In this document: positions 1-11,200 of the stretch, one piece after another | Numbering within the stretch: the first letter of the stretch is position 1 | Layout of the letters: every line of letters starts with the position of its first letter | Origin: Gloeophyllum trabeum ATCC 11539 | Taxonomy: Eukaryota; Basidiomycota; Agaricomycetes; Gloeophyllales; Gloeophyllaceae | Assembly (NCBI RefSeq): GCF_000344685.1 | Contig: NW_006920420.1 | Coordinates: 264,578-328,577, forward strand | Length of the DNA stretch: 64,000 nt | Direction of reading: 5' to 3' | The notes under the pieces: model-generated | The model's database searches: none | Told to the model about the DNA's origin: nothing | Seen by the model: only the letters and a program-made list of their open reading frames with translations | Program-made: the position numbers and the translations under genes

Positions 1-29
1 GGTGTGTGTGTGTGTGGGGGGGGGGTGTA
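1..29. repeat. GT/G simple repeat
   Basis: Alternating GT dinucleotides run straight into a block of about ten G residues at the left edge. This is low-complexity sequence with no coding signal. It is not a recognisable telomere repeat, since no TTAGGG-like unit is present. Confidence 0.85.
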
Positions 30-1074
30 GATTATGACGGGTACTCGTGCATGGCGCGGTGGGATCGGGTGAATGGGAAGTATTGAGTATGGAGTATGGA
101 TAGCGAGCGCGCGCATGCCCGCCTCCACACGCACGAGACAACACACAACGCTAATCGGAGTTGAATATCGGACCCGAGAGCACGGCTATGCAAATCCTAG
201 CATCTGTAGCATAACACATATATACAGGCTCGTCCGAGAATTAGACGGTAGCTTATGGCGCGCATGCATTTTTCTTATACATTCGTCTATCTTGGTGATG
301 GCAGCCATCGCGCTCTCGCGGCTCCGCTACTTGTCGGCTACCCCTCCCGTTGGGACGACTGGTTCGAATAGCTGTCGACGGCTGTCAGTGTCAAGGGAGA
401 ACTCTGACAGAGCACGGCGATGACGCGAGATTCCGGGGGAGGCGCGTCACTCCGCAGGGGTCTCCTCATCACGCTATATATTCTACTTGCAGCTGCCTTC
501 GTTCTCCTGCGAGAGAGTCACTTCCTGGACGCCTCTTCCCCTTGACAGGGGATGCTCACGTGGTAGTACCTGCCTCGGTATGTACGCCTGCTGGGTACGC
601 CTGCGCCGTTCTTCCCGACGTCTCGCGGTGCGTCTGCTTGAGCGGCGCGGTGTGTCTGGAAGGCCCTCGCGAAAGCACTGGTGGCATAATATGTATCGGC
701 CGCGGCTCCGAGGCAACGGACATGCTGGCGATGATTTTACTGTAAATTCCCGGTCCGTCACTGCTCTGGATGAGAGTCCCGGCCGTCGATTCCATACACT
801 CAGGTATTGCTATATGTGGAAATGTCTTTGCCAAATCGGGTATGTCATTGTGTGATGCGATGCCTCGGATTTCATCCGGTGAACACGTCGCACAAGGCAG
901 CGGAAACGTACGATATGTGTGGGTTCTCCCGGGCCAGTGGCTCAGTGCATTCTGGGATCCTGCCATTGTGCCCTTTGTGTAAAGGGTGCCATGTATTGCC
1001 GCCGAGTGGCACGTTCATCCGCTCACCGTCCCGCCCGCATACGAGCACCCACCCTCAGCGCTCGCGACTCCAGG
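30..1074. other. Left intergenic region, no gene seen
   Basis: Short open frames occur on both strands, but none resembles a known family and none shows a plausible exon series. An open frame running into the F-box gene from 919 is probably 5' leader: the F-box start is better placed at 1075, where the protein begins like other fungal F-box proteins. Confidence 0.5.
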
Positions 1075-2706
1075 ATGCCGAGCCACGCTGCGCACATTCC
1101 CCTCGAGCTGTGTCGCATCATCTGCAACGAACTGCGAAGGCCTACTGCGAGCGGACTACCAGCGGGAACACTCAGTCACGTCAACCTGGCACTCGCCTGC
1201 AAATATTGGTCCGGGCCTGCCCTCGACGCGTTATGGGAGAACATGCACAGCCTTGCGCCGCTCCTCGCGCTTCTGCCACCGGGGCTGTTGCGGCTGGGAC
1301 AGACGTACTACAATGTAAGCAGCAGCACGCACTGTACATGGAACGCGTGGTCAATGCCCCTCCCATAGATCCCGGATTACCAGGTTTACCAGATGCACTG
1401 GAGCCGGTTCGATAGATACAGCAGACGCGTGCGCCGCTTGCGGGTCTCCGGCGCAGACGGTAAGGTTGACTTTGATGCTATCATCAACCTCGTTTCTTCG
1501 AGCCCGCGTCCGATCCTGCCGGCGCTGATGGGACTTGAGTGGGGGCATTGGTATTGCAACCTGGATATGGACCCGCGGCTCGGCCCCGTTCTTTCGGCCA
1601 TCGTCACTCCGTCCCTGCGAGAAATAGCATTCACGACCTGCAGCAAGGGCGACGACCACGGCGATCTCGACCAGGCGCTGCTTACAATGCGCGACGATGC
1701 CCTAGGCGAGTTCTTTGCGGCACTTCCGGAAAGGGCCCCGCATCTCAAGATCCTGCGACTCGGGGGGCCGCTTACCAATGTCTCACTTGAATTTCTTTCA
1801 AAGTTCAGGTTGCTGCGGACCCTCGACTTCAGCGATATTCCGTTACGGGCGGGAGGATTCTTGAACGCACCGTTTTTGGACACGCTATCCTCCCTCTCCA
1901 CCCTCACGACCTTGAGGATTTCAGGATTGGAGATGCATCCCGAGGATGTCGCAGGCACTAGGTGCATTTTGCATGCCCTAGAGGATTTTGAAGCAGAATA
2001 CACCCAGCCGTTGACGGCCCTCGAGCTTCTGAGAAGGGTCTCCTCCAGCAAGATGAGAAAATTCTCACTGCGCCTCGTGAACGAGTCGGTGGAGATCGAG
2101 CATGTGCAGCTACTCTTCCAATCCTTGCAAAGGTTCGCAAGATCCATCACTACTATCAAACTTGATTTCTGGGACACGAACTTCGACTGCGAATCATCTC
2201 CAGATGGAATAAGCATCTTTGCGGTCATCGAGCCACTGATCCACCTACCTTGTTTGGACCACGTTCGGCTTCGGTTAGCTCATAGTCCAGAAATCGTATT
2301 TACGCCCTTCAGGCTCCTAGACGAAGACATCGAGCGCATGGTGTCCGCATGGCCCAAGCTGGAACAATTATTACTTGAATTCGACGTAGTCGAGCCTGGA
2401 ACGACGCTTCAGAGTCTTATCACTTGCGCCAAGTTGATTCCTCACATTCGTGAACTGGAACTCCCCGGCATGCGAGTGGCCAGGGACTTCCTTCAGGCGG
2501 ACCTTGGGCCCGTCAAGAGTGCCTGTTGCCTAGTGAGCCTTTCCCTTCGCGGCCTGAAATACGTTAGAGATGATGCAGAGGCTATCGCGAGTACTCTGTA
2601 TCGTCTTTTCCCGTATATAAACACCGCAACCATAGGCAAGAACCTTCCCCCTGACATTTCAGAGTGGTATATCTGGAAGGCCCGATTGCATTCTGGGCGG
2701 TTGTAA
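1075..2706 (+). CDS. F-box protein with leucine-rich C-terminal part
   Basis: Two exons are read: 1075-1314 and 1384-2706, both phase 0, giving about 520 residues. The N-terminal 50-60 residues form an F-box: IPLELCRIICNEL opens it, and LACKYWSGPALDALWENM closes it in the way usual for Agaricomycete F-box proteins. The rest has irregular leucine-rich repeats (for example HLKILRLGGPL and LRTLDFSDIPL), expected to fold as a solenoid. Such proteins join Skp1 in SCF ubiquitin ligases and choose substrates; the substrate here cannot be told. Acceptors at 1383 and 1392 are both in frame, so three residues (VYQ) at the joint are uncertain. This family is strongly expanded in mushrooms and orthology is rarely clear. 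No TATA box is evident before the start. Confidence 0.85.
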
Positions 2707-5700
2707 TTCTGTACTGCGATCACGTTTTGTACTATCCCGTGGCGATGGCTCCCAAAAACACTGAAGCCATCATTTATGGCGTCCAATGCATCTCGTGACT
2801 TTTTGACTTTTATAATCGCAAAGGGTGCGTTGTCAAGAATCGTATCGATGTCGCCGCAAAGCCTGAGCGGAAGAGCCTGCAAATTTGAAAGAGCTGATGT
2901 TGATGTTGCTCGACGCGTAGGGTCACGCATACACGTGACATGACGCGCGACCGTGTTGCCATTGGCCAGCTGTTGACCTCAGGATCATGATACCTAAGTA
3001 CCAGTATTTCGCATAGAAGTTTGGCATATTTTCACATACTACATAAACACAGATATATATTACAAGAGGGGATAGGCATGGGGTGACAGCACACTACAGC
3101 GGCGTGTATATGTACGTGCCGTTCAAAAAAGCAAGCATACAGTGACAGCATATGAATATCGGACAGAACGAACTCATCTACGTATTTTCTTTTTGACATT
3201 TTTGTAACTTTTTCCATTTTTTTGGTCCATTTTTTGGCTTTCGACAGAGGGAGGAAAGAGTGAAATCATAGGCTGCAAGATCGACAATGCTTCGACATAG
3301 CATGGCGCTGGTTTCGGCGACGGCGTGCTAGCGGCGATTTCTAATTGCGCTTGCAATTGTCGCAAAGCCCGTAGACCGTAACAGGATCTCCGAGTCTTAC
3401 GCGCCTGACACCATCCCCCTGTTCAAGGTAGCGTCGAAAATCAGAGCCGAAGAAAGTGGGAAAGCCACTCACGTCCGGGGCCAGGCCACGCGAATGCTGG
3501 TATCTAACCGTTCTTCCTTTCCTCCGAGCAAGAGATGGACAGGTCTCTGAATTGCACTCCTGGAAGTCGACTTTGACGTCGTGATGCTAGCGTAGAAGGA
3601 TCAGCGAACTGAAGGCATCGCATATGCTACATCAAGTCGTACCCCGCAGGAGCGCAATGTGACTGTTCTGGGGACGTCATCAGTACGGTAGACATGCTAC
3701 AGGCCGTAAGAGCGTCGCGGAGACTCACTTGTATTCAACGCACATGTTGGGAATGTTGCAGGACGAGTCGAGTGGTGATTGTTCTGAATGTCATTTCGCC
3801 TGCATGTCCCCTGGTTTTTATACCTTTCAGAGCAAATGTGGCATCCAATCAAACACAGACCCTCAACGAACACGAGGTATGAATCCTCAGCGGCTTGACG
3901 CCACAAGCGCCATCGGAGATGCTAGGACATACCCGCGCGTTCTCCCGCAGATGGGAAGGCCGAAGCTATGCTCTGCAGCTGGCAGAAACGGAAACTTTGT
4001 GGCGTCATTTCAGGAGAGACGTTTCGGATAGCTCTGCACTGCCAGAAATCGACTGCAGATCGTCCGGTGGCGCTCGAGATCTACCCGGAGTCCTATAGGA
4101 ATTCCCAAATACGACCGGGTCGACAATAGAGGTGGTAGCGTCCTGAGTCTCTAGCACAAGCGATAGATCAGGGCCACTCTGGGTGCTAGGAGTATACGAC
4201 TCGGAGAGAAGCATAGTGGTGCCTAGATCGCTTAGGGGAAGGAAACGAGGCAACTTCGCCGCCGCAGTAGGGACCGCACAGGGAATATGAGCAAGTCAAA
4301 ACAGGCGGCTGTTAAAACGGAGGCACCCCAAAATATACAAGATCTTCCGGAAGGCGCATTATATTGGAACGCCAGGGACGTTTACTTGTCACGGTGGCGG
4401 CGTATCAGGGCGCAGAATACTACGATATTCCGCTTTGACGAGTTCTTGATGCAAACATTGGTCGAAGCAGGCTGGTTCCCGTCCAGTAGGCTTGATACGA
4501 GGCTGGGTTTGAAGGACAGCACGGGTCCGGTGCCAGAAGGGTGCAAGTGCTATCCAGGTTCTCGGGACGGTGAAAGTCAGAGGCAGCTGGACCATAGCTA
4601 CCGCCCAGTCCACAGTCATAGAAAGGTGAATGCAGAATGGAAGCGCAGACTCACCCACTAGCAGAAATATGGCCGCCCAGTCATACCCAAATTGAAGTTA
4701 ACCTGCATTGTGATTCCCTTGTAAGTTGCTCGACGAAGCCTGGGGGTATATCACCAACTCCGGTAGAGATCCACTTAGGCGCATACAAAGACACATAGTT
4801 TCCCGCCGCGTGAAGCTCAGGCATTCGATGAGGGTTCGTGGCTCAAGGATTCAGAAGCAGAGCAACTTAAACTTGGACTTCCGCCGAGCCTGAGGGTGAT
4901 TGGCTGACGCGAATTGTCACGCGTGACATGGCGCGTCTTGAGACGCGTACGAGCATCACTGCACGATTCACACGAACTTGGACGCAAGGCGGATCACGGC
5001 ATGTTATACGAGAGCATAGACACAGCATCAATAAAAGTACAGGGAGTATATGGACGCATCCCATTTCCGGCGTAAAGAGTGTATTTATCATGTTCCATGC
5101 TTCATTCAGAAAAAACTTGAAAGGACTGAGCTCGGAAGAATTAAGACATGTGTGCACGTTGGACCGCGACAAAACAGCCGCAGTGTGGCGAGCAAATAGC
5201 GTTATGTTCTAGACGATAGTGGACCGAGTGTCCGTTCCATTACGTCCTTATCCTTGCTTGATAGCGATGAGTCGTGACAGAGCCCGTTACTCACTTCCAC
5301 TGGTACCAGAACGATATCCTGACGGTAACGAATATCAGGGTGGTTGGGATTTGCCTACATAAGGAAGCTCACTTACATCTCTGTACAAGTGTATACCTCA
5401 GCGTGACCCATTACCAGCGCCCGCTCCTGAGGGTAGAGACTCCACGCCACGGCATTGCTGGACACGGCGGACAGGGAAGGGAAGGGGAAACTGATCACGG
5501 CGCTGGCATGTACAGCACGCCTGTAGCAAAACGTCCCCGGATGACACCATACGTCGCGCGAGTAAACCTTGTATTGCCTCCATTTCAGACGTCCGTTCGT
5601 GAGTCACGAGAGCGCAGACTGAGAAACCTGGATGCTCACAATTCCTGGAAACACATCTTGAATTATGTACTATCAGTCCCCCACGGACAAGGGCCTTATA

Positions 5701-7456
5701 TGCTTTTCGGGAGGATGTGGCAACGCATTGCAGACTCTTTCTCCATCGCGCCACGGTCATTTGTGGGCGACTACATGATCGAGGACGCCACGAATGGACG
5801 CCCGCGAACGCCGTGAAACACAGGACTCTCGCGGGTAGCGATGCTTGAATGGGTGATGCTCGATCGTCCCGTCGTGATACTAGAGAAATACTAAAGACTG
5901 AATACGGTGCGCTGAGCTATCCCATGATTATTGAACCGGAGTGCATACCTCCCGGTGGCGATCGTGATCTACAAGGATCCCTTAGTACGGAGAGCATGGG
6001 CGTAGGATACGCCGCGTCGAGGGATCTACAACAATAGCGATAGAGCGGTGCCACTTCTGTACACAGCTCATAGCAATCAGCGCAACGCGCGGGGTCATTT
6101 ACGGGATGAAACAAGGTGATATGGGCACAAAGGAGGGCTGTATTTGTAGGAGCTCGGTTAGGACAAAGGCAGCTAGCACGGAGCGATGAACGATGCCCAG
6201 GGCTGTAGACAAGGGTGCGCGGATGCTTGACCGATGAATTCTGGCTGGACGCCGAAGCCCAAGCGCGTCGCGCATACTAGCATGTACCTTCATGGCCGAA
6301 GTAGAACGACAAAGCTTCTTGAAGTCATATGTTCGATCCTAGAGCATCGAGCTTCCTGCTGTACTGTCACATGGAGACCACCTGAGGCCTGAAGGACAGA
6401 GGGAGTCAGGAAGGAGCGACATGATTAAATTGACCGATCAGCTTGATGCCCCAGGGACACTACCAGGACCAAGAAGTCGCACCTGTGGAAGCAGAGAGGG
6501 GACATCTCGGTCGAAATCAAAATTTCAGGAAATTGGATGGTCTAGGATCCCTTTGACATTTGAGATAGATCCTCGTCAGCGACAACAAAGCTTCAGCTGC
6601 GACATCCTAAAGTGCGGAAGGGTTAAGCGAGTGTCACATCGGAATTGTTTAGGTATCAGACCCAAGGTCACCACTATCCCATTCCATATCATCAAATGAA
6701 GACTTTCAAGAATCCGTATCGAACGGCTGCACCTGTGATTTCGAACAGACTAACTAGATGGAATGAGGGTGTGGCAACTTGAAGAGAATTCGGAAAACGC
6801 GTGTGGCGTCATGAGACGGTATCGGCCAAGTATCGGCCGTTCTTGTCCACCGCTATGCATGACCCCTGCTAGTCACTAGTCATTCCCCGTCATTTACTCA
6901 GTCTATATTGCTTGTCTTCGGGAAGATAGGGGTGGAATTATGCCGACTTTAACCACTACACCGTTAGCTTCACGCCAACTTGCTGCAAACTAAGCCTACA
7001 CCAGACTGCTACCACTTCGTAGGCACCCCGAGCGCACCTTCAATCTGGAAACCGCCGTGAATGATGTTGACCGTCTCGACTGCCCTTCCTTTCCGCAATC
7101 GCACTTTTTATTGTCTGAACCCTCCCACGAGCGACTTGGGCTCCAAAAGCCGGCCCAGCTATTCATACTCGAGACTCGGAGGCAGACTTCGGACGTGCTA
7201 TCTTAAACGTCCTGGCAACTACAAAATCTACGCGCCAAGGTCGACCGCGGCTGCTGGATACGCACGCATGATCGCCCGCACGCTCGGAGCAGCTGGGAAA
7301 TCGAAGAGTCAGCTGGTCTCGCTGAGATCACCCGGGATCTCAGCCCTGCCTTTATCCTCTCACCCATCCCTGCACGTCGCTCTCAGGCCGTATAGCAACA
7401 GCACTCGCCCTGCGCCCTCTCAATCACCCGAGCTTCAACCTAATCTCGCGGCAAAC
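2707..7456. other. Long intergenic region without recognisable genes
   Basis: This 4.7 kb gap separates the F-box and ankyrin genes. An A-rich block (minus strand, about 3188-3240) contains repeated AAAAAATGG-like words. Open frames worth naming are 4287-4661 (+, 124 codons), 4005-4253 (-, 82 codons) and 5274-5816 (+, 180 codons). None contains a motif I recognise, none links to neighbours by good splice sites, and their base usage is not clearly coding. A stretch at about 6941-6975 (minus) resembles the D-arm of a tRNA but has no matching T-arm. The region may hold decayed genes or long promoters; I cannot assign any of it. Confidence 0.5.
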
Positions 7457-8066
7457 ATGGTATGTAAGCCCAGGAACCTCTATCTCCGTATCACCGACGG
7501 GCGGCCCATGCATCCAGGCAGACGGCGTGGATGTGCAGCCGCAGACGACCCCGGCCCCGCCGAGCGTCAATGACCTCCCCCCGGAAACGCTCGCTTTCGC
7601 GGCCCGGATGTTCGACGCTGCCCGGGAAGGAAACACCGAGCTCCTCGTCCAAGCCACTCAGCGCGGGCTGCCCGCGAACCTGACGAACGAGAAAGGTAGG
7701 TATCCGTCCTGCTCTCCAGCCTGGCACGTCTGACGTCCGGTAGGCAACACCCTCCTCATGCTCGCCGCCTACGCAGGCCACGCCGCCACCGTCCGCGGCC
7801 TGATCAGCGCGGGCGCCGACCCCAACCGGCTGAACGACAACCTCCAGTCCCCGCTCGCCGGCGTCATCTTCAAGGGGCACGACGAGATCGCGAAGATCCT
7901 CCTCGACGCCGGCGCCGATCCGCGGCTGGGCAAGCCCAGCGCGATCGAGACGGCGAAGATGTTTGGCAAGAACGACATGCTGCAGCTGCTGGGCGCGAAC
8001 GAGGAGGATGTGGGCGACGTTCCGAACGCGGTGCGGTTGATGGCGGAGGCGAATGCTAGGAAGTAG
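7457..8066 (+). CDS. Small ankyrin-repeat protein
   Basis: Exons are 7457-7459 (start codon only), 7518-7695 and 7744-8066, giving 167 residues. The joints restore NEK|GNTLLMLAAYAGH, a classic ankyrin helix pair. At least two and probably three ankyrin units follow: TLLMLAAYAGHAATVRGLIS, then SPLAGVIFKGHDEIAKILLD with GADP turns. Ankyrin repeats bind other proteins and no enzyme domain is present. The start is uncertain. The ATG at 7457 has a good context (GCAAACATGG), but the frame stays open upstream to ATGs at 7268 and 7061. The 63-residue extension from 7268 is rich in R, K and S, nearly without acidic residues, and has an RPYS motif like a mitochondrial presequence. MON2 lies tail-to-tail 142 bases downstream. 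Confidence 0.85.
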
Positions 8067-8208
8067 CATGGAGGGCGGATGGTTGTAAGTACAGTATAGA
8101 GTTTGTAAGTCCACAATGTATCGTTATGTATATAGTGTATCATCAGTGCGTCAAGTCCTGTACATCTAAAATACCAATACCCAAGCCCAAGCTTCGTATG
8201 AGGGGTAC

Positions 8209-11200
8209 CTACCGACCGACCCCCATCTCCTTCCCAATCTCCCTTAAGCATTCCCTTGCGAGTCCCCTCGCGTCGAATTCCCTCACCGCCTCCTTTTCAC
8301 TCTCAACCCCGTCTGCTCCTCCAGACTTCGAAGTGGTCACCCACGCAGTGGGCGTCTTCCTCGGGATGGCGGCAATCTCGCACAGCACGTCGTAGAAGTG
8401 GAACAGGTGCGCCTTCGAGGACCGTTTGATCGAGTCTGAGATGAGCTCGGATGGGCTGGCGTCCGCGGGCACGGCTGGGTTTCGATGAGAATGATTTATC
8501 ATTATCGGCAGTTTATCCCAGATATTGAATACACGTACGCGGTTGTTCGACGCAATACTTGGAAGGCGCGTCCGAGAAGGCCGCCCAGAGCACCCCGGGC
8601 CACAGCTTCATCTCAAGGAGCTTGCGGAGCACGTAGATCAGCTCTTCCTCGCGCACCCTATCGCACGCACGGTTGACTTAAGCCTAACGTCGGATCGGGA
8701 CTTGTCAGCTCACCTGGGGAAGGGCATGTTTCCTCTCAGCGCCTCATCTGCGATGTAGCTGACCAGCGTCATCCTGCACCGGCTCAGCAGCGCTGAAAGA
8801 CTGAGCGCGGCTACACGCCGCCGTGATGATTCCTGATCTAGTGACCACCATGTGGCTGGCGCTTCTGCACAGTAAAAAGGAGACGTACCAGAAGACACAT
8901 CCGAAGCGAGCAAGAACAGCAAGTCAAAGCACCAGTACGAGAACCTCTCCCGCGGGTACTCGCGCCCGCGCTCGGTGGTCCCGACGTCGTACACCCTATC
9001 CTTCTCCGCTGCCTTGTTGGATTTCTTTCCATGTGGAGGGGAGGGGGGAGGCGTCTGCACGTAATGAGACTCGCTGAAGTCCAATAGTTTGCTCCCCTGG
9101 TGGAGCACCTTCGCGAGATGCGCAATGAGGTGGTCGGGGACGCGGGTGTCGCCTAGGTGCGGCACGACGTCGATCTCCAGGGACGATAAGAGCGCCAGAT
9201 CGAAATTCTCTTCCGCTTCCTGCATTTCGAGTGGCATCGTTTCAGTCTCCGAACTGCATCGAGAACGCGCGGGACATCGTCAGCAGGCTCGTGTGCCCGT
9301 ACTAGAACAGCATCGTACCAGTCAGCCAGAATGGCACCACGGAAGACATCGATAACTTGGCGCCATATACCTTCCACACGATCGTCGGGTATTTCTAGGA
9401 GCGTCAGGCTCAGCAAAACTTCAGATGCAAGCAATCCTGCGCAGCTCACCAGAACCCATGGACTCGATCTGCGGCCCGCAGTCTTTGACAATCCGTAGGA
9501 AGCTCGTGGTGGCAGTCTTCCATAGCGGTAGATCTTTTCCGTACTTGGATGGAGCTGGGCACTCGTACTTCATCTTGATAGGAATCGAGTACGCCTGAAT
9601 AACAGTCAGCATTTAGACCGAAATCAAAATTACGCATCGCTCACAGAAATTACGACTTCCAACGTTCCATCTGTATATATGTCCGCGTTGTCCTTGAACT
9701 GAAGGAATAGGTCCACAAGCATCGGCATGCATTTCTTGCACAGCCCAATGTATGTAATCCGTTTCCTAGGTTTACTGGCAGTTTGTGATGATTCGGCAGT
9801 TGAAGGCTCGACAGGTACGTCGAAGGCGGCGACGAAGGGGAGGGTGATATACTCCGACAAGTCCTTCAGCACTAAAGATGGCACGCCACTCGCGCCTAGG
9901 TCAACGTCGGAGATAGTGTCTATAACGACCGTCTACACAAACGAACAGATCAGAGAGGAGGTCTGGGGGAAATCGACAAGCTCACCTGAACCGGGGTAAG
10001 TGCATCAATATCAGGCCGATAATCAGGAGAATTCTGATACGTCAGAACACCTGGTCCGCAGAGTTAGTATTCAGGTGACGAAAAGAGGTCTTAAGCAAAC
10101 CTGCCTTTCAGAATCGCTGCCAAACGGGATAAGCGATCCAGGGGCCATTCCACAGAATCGAGATGTCGACTGACTGAGCGGGTACTTCGGATCACGTTGA
10201 CGAAAGCTACCAAGCTTTCCTGAGTGAAGGGCTTCAAGCCGCTCCCTTCAATCTGTGGACCACTCCTTCGGAGTACAGTACTTCCGATCTCAGTGCAAGC
10301 TTGCCACACTCGGTTCCAAGCCTCTGATACCTTTGGCCTGAGCTCGGTTTCAGCTTCTCTGGAAGCTACAACCGCCTTCTCAAGCGAGCGAAGAGCAGGC
10401 GCACTGATAGTTCGATGGTCGAATAATACGGCGTCCTGGATATGGTTTACGAAGATATCCCATAGTTTGCTGAATGATTCAAGTCGCATAACCTTTGCCG
10501 TTAAGAACTCGCTGAATATCGAGCCTATAGACTGCAGCGCCAAGATCTTAGACTCGTTCCATGCTTGTCCCGGATTAACAGAGGAAGCTGGCAAACCCGG
10601 CGTCCCCGAAACAGCAGTTTGCCTCATAGCCGTCGTAATGGAATCAAGAAGAGGGAATGTGACCTTCCAGATGCATTCCTCCCACGTTTCTAAGCTGAGC
10701 GTCGCACCGTACAGCTGCAATGAACGGAACAGTGTTTGAATGGCTCCCACCCGTACTTCTTGCCGAGCATCTGTACAGAGCCCCAAGACCTCCAGGAGCA
10801 AGAACATCCACAGAGAACTGTAGATAGGCTCCTGCTCCGCGTCCTTACGCTTAGCCTGGATGGAGTCGGAGACGCCCCAGAGTAAGCTCTCCGCCGCGGT
10901 CAAGGCGATATTCGTGTCAGCTTGACGCCCAAACTGCCCGAGGGTGCTGATGCACAGGCGCAGGTGTTCAGGGGACAGAAGAGAAAGTGAGTCACAGACC
11001 AGAGTCAGCGAGGAAAAGGCGATCTTGACGTTTGCAGTGTAGCTCTTTTCGCTGACATAACCCAGAGGGGGAGGCTTCGCACGAAGTGTACCGGGCGAAG
11101 ACGCCGAAGACGAAGCGTCATCGGAGGATACTAACGAGGAGACAGGCCTGCATACGCTAGCCAACATCTCAAAGATAGTCTCCCATCCTACCACCAATGT

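Noticed and set aside
1386..2228. 280-codon minus-strand frame
   Set aside because: It is the shadow of the F-box protein's leucine-rich exon and lacks any motif of its own.
5274..5816. 180-codon open frame on the plus strand
   Set aside because: No motif, no splice partners and a composition like the surrounding non-coding DNA; chance frame is more likely.
6941..6985. tRNA-like A-box on the minus strand (GGTGTAGTGGTTAAAGTC)
   Set aside because: No T-arm with GGTTCGANTCC and no cloverleaf could be formed around it, so it is not called a tRNA or a tRNA-derived SINE.
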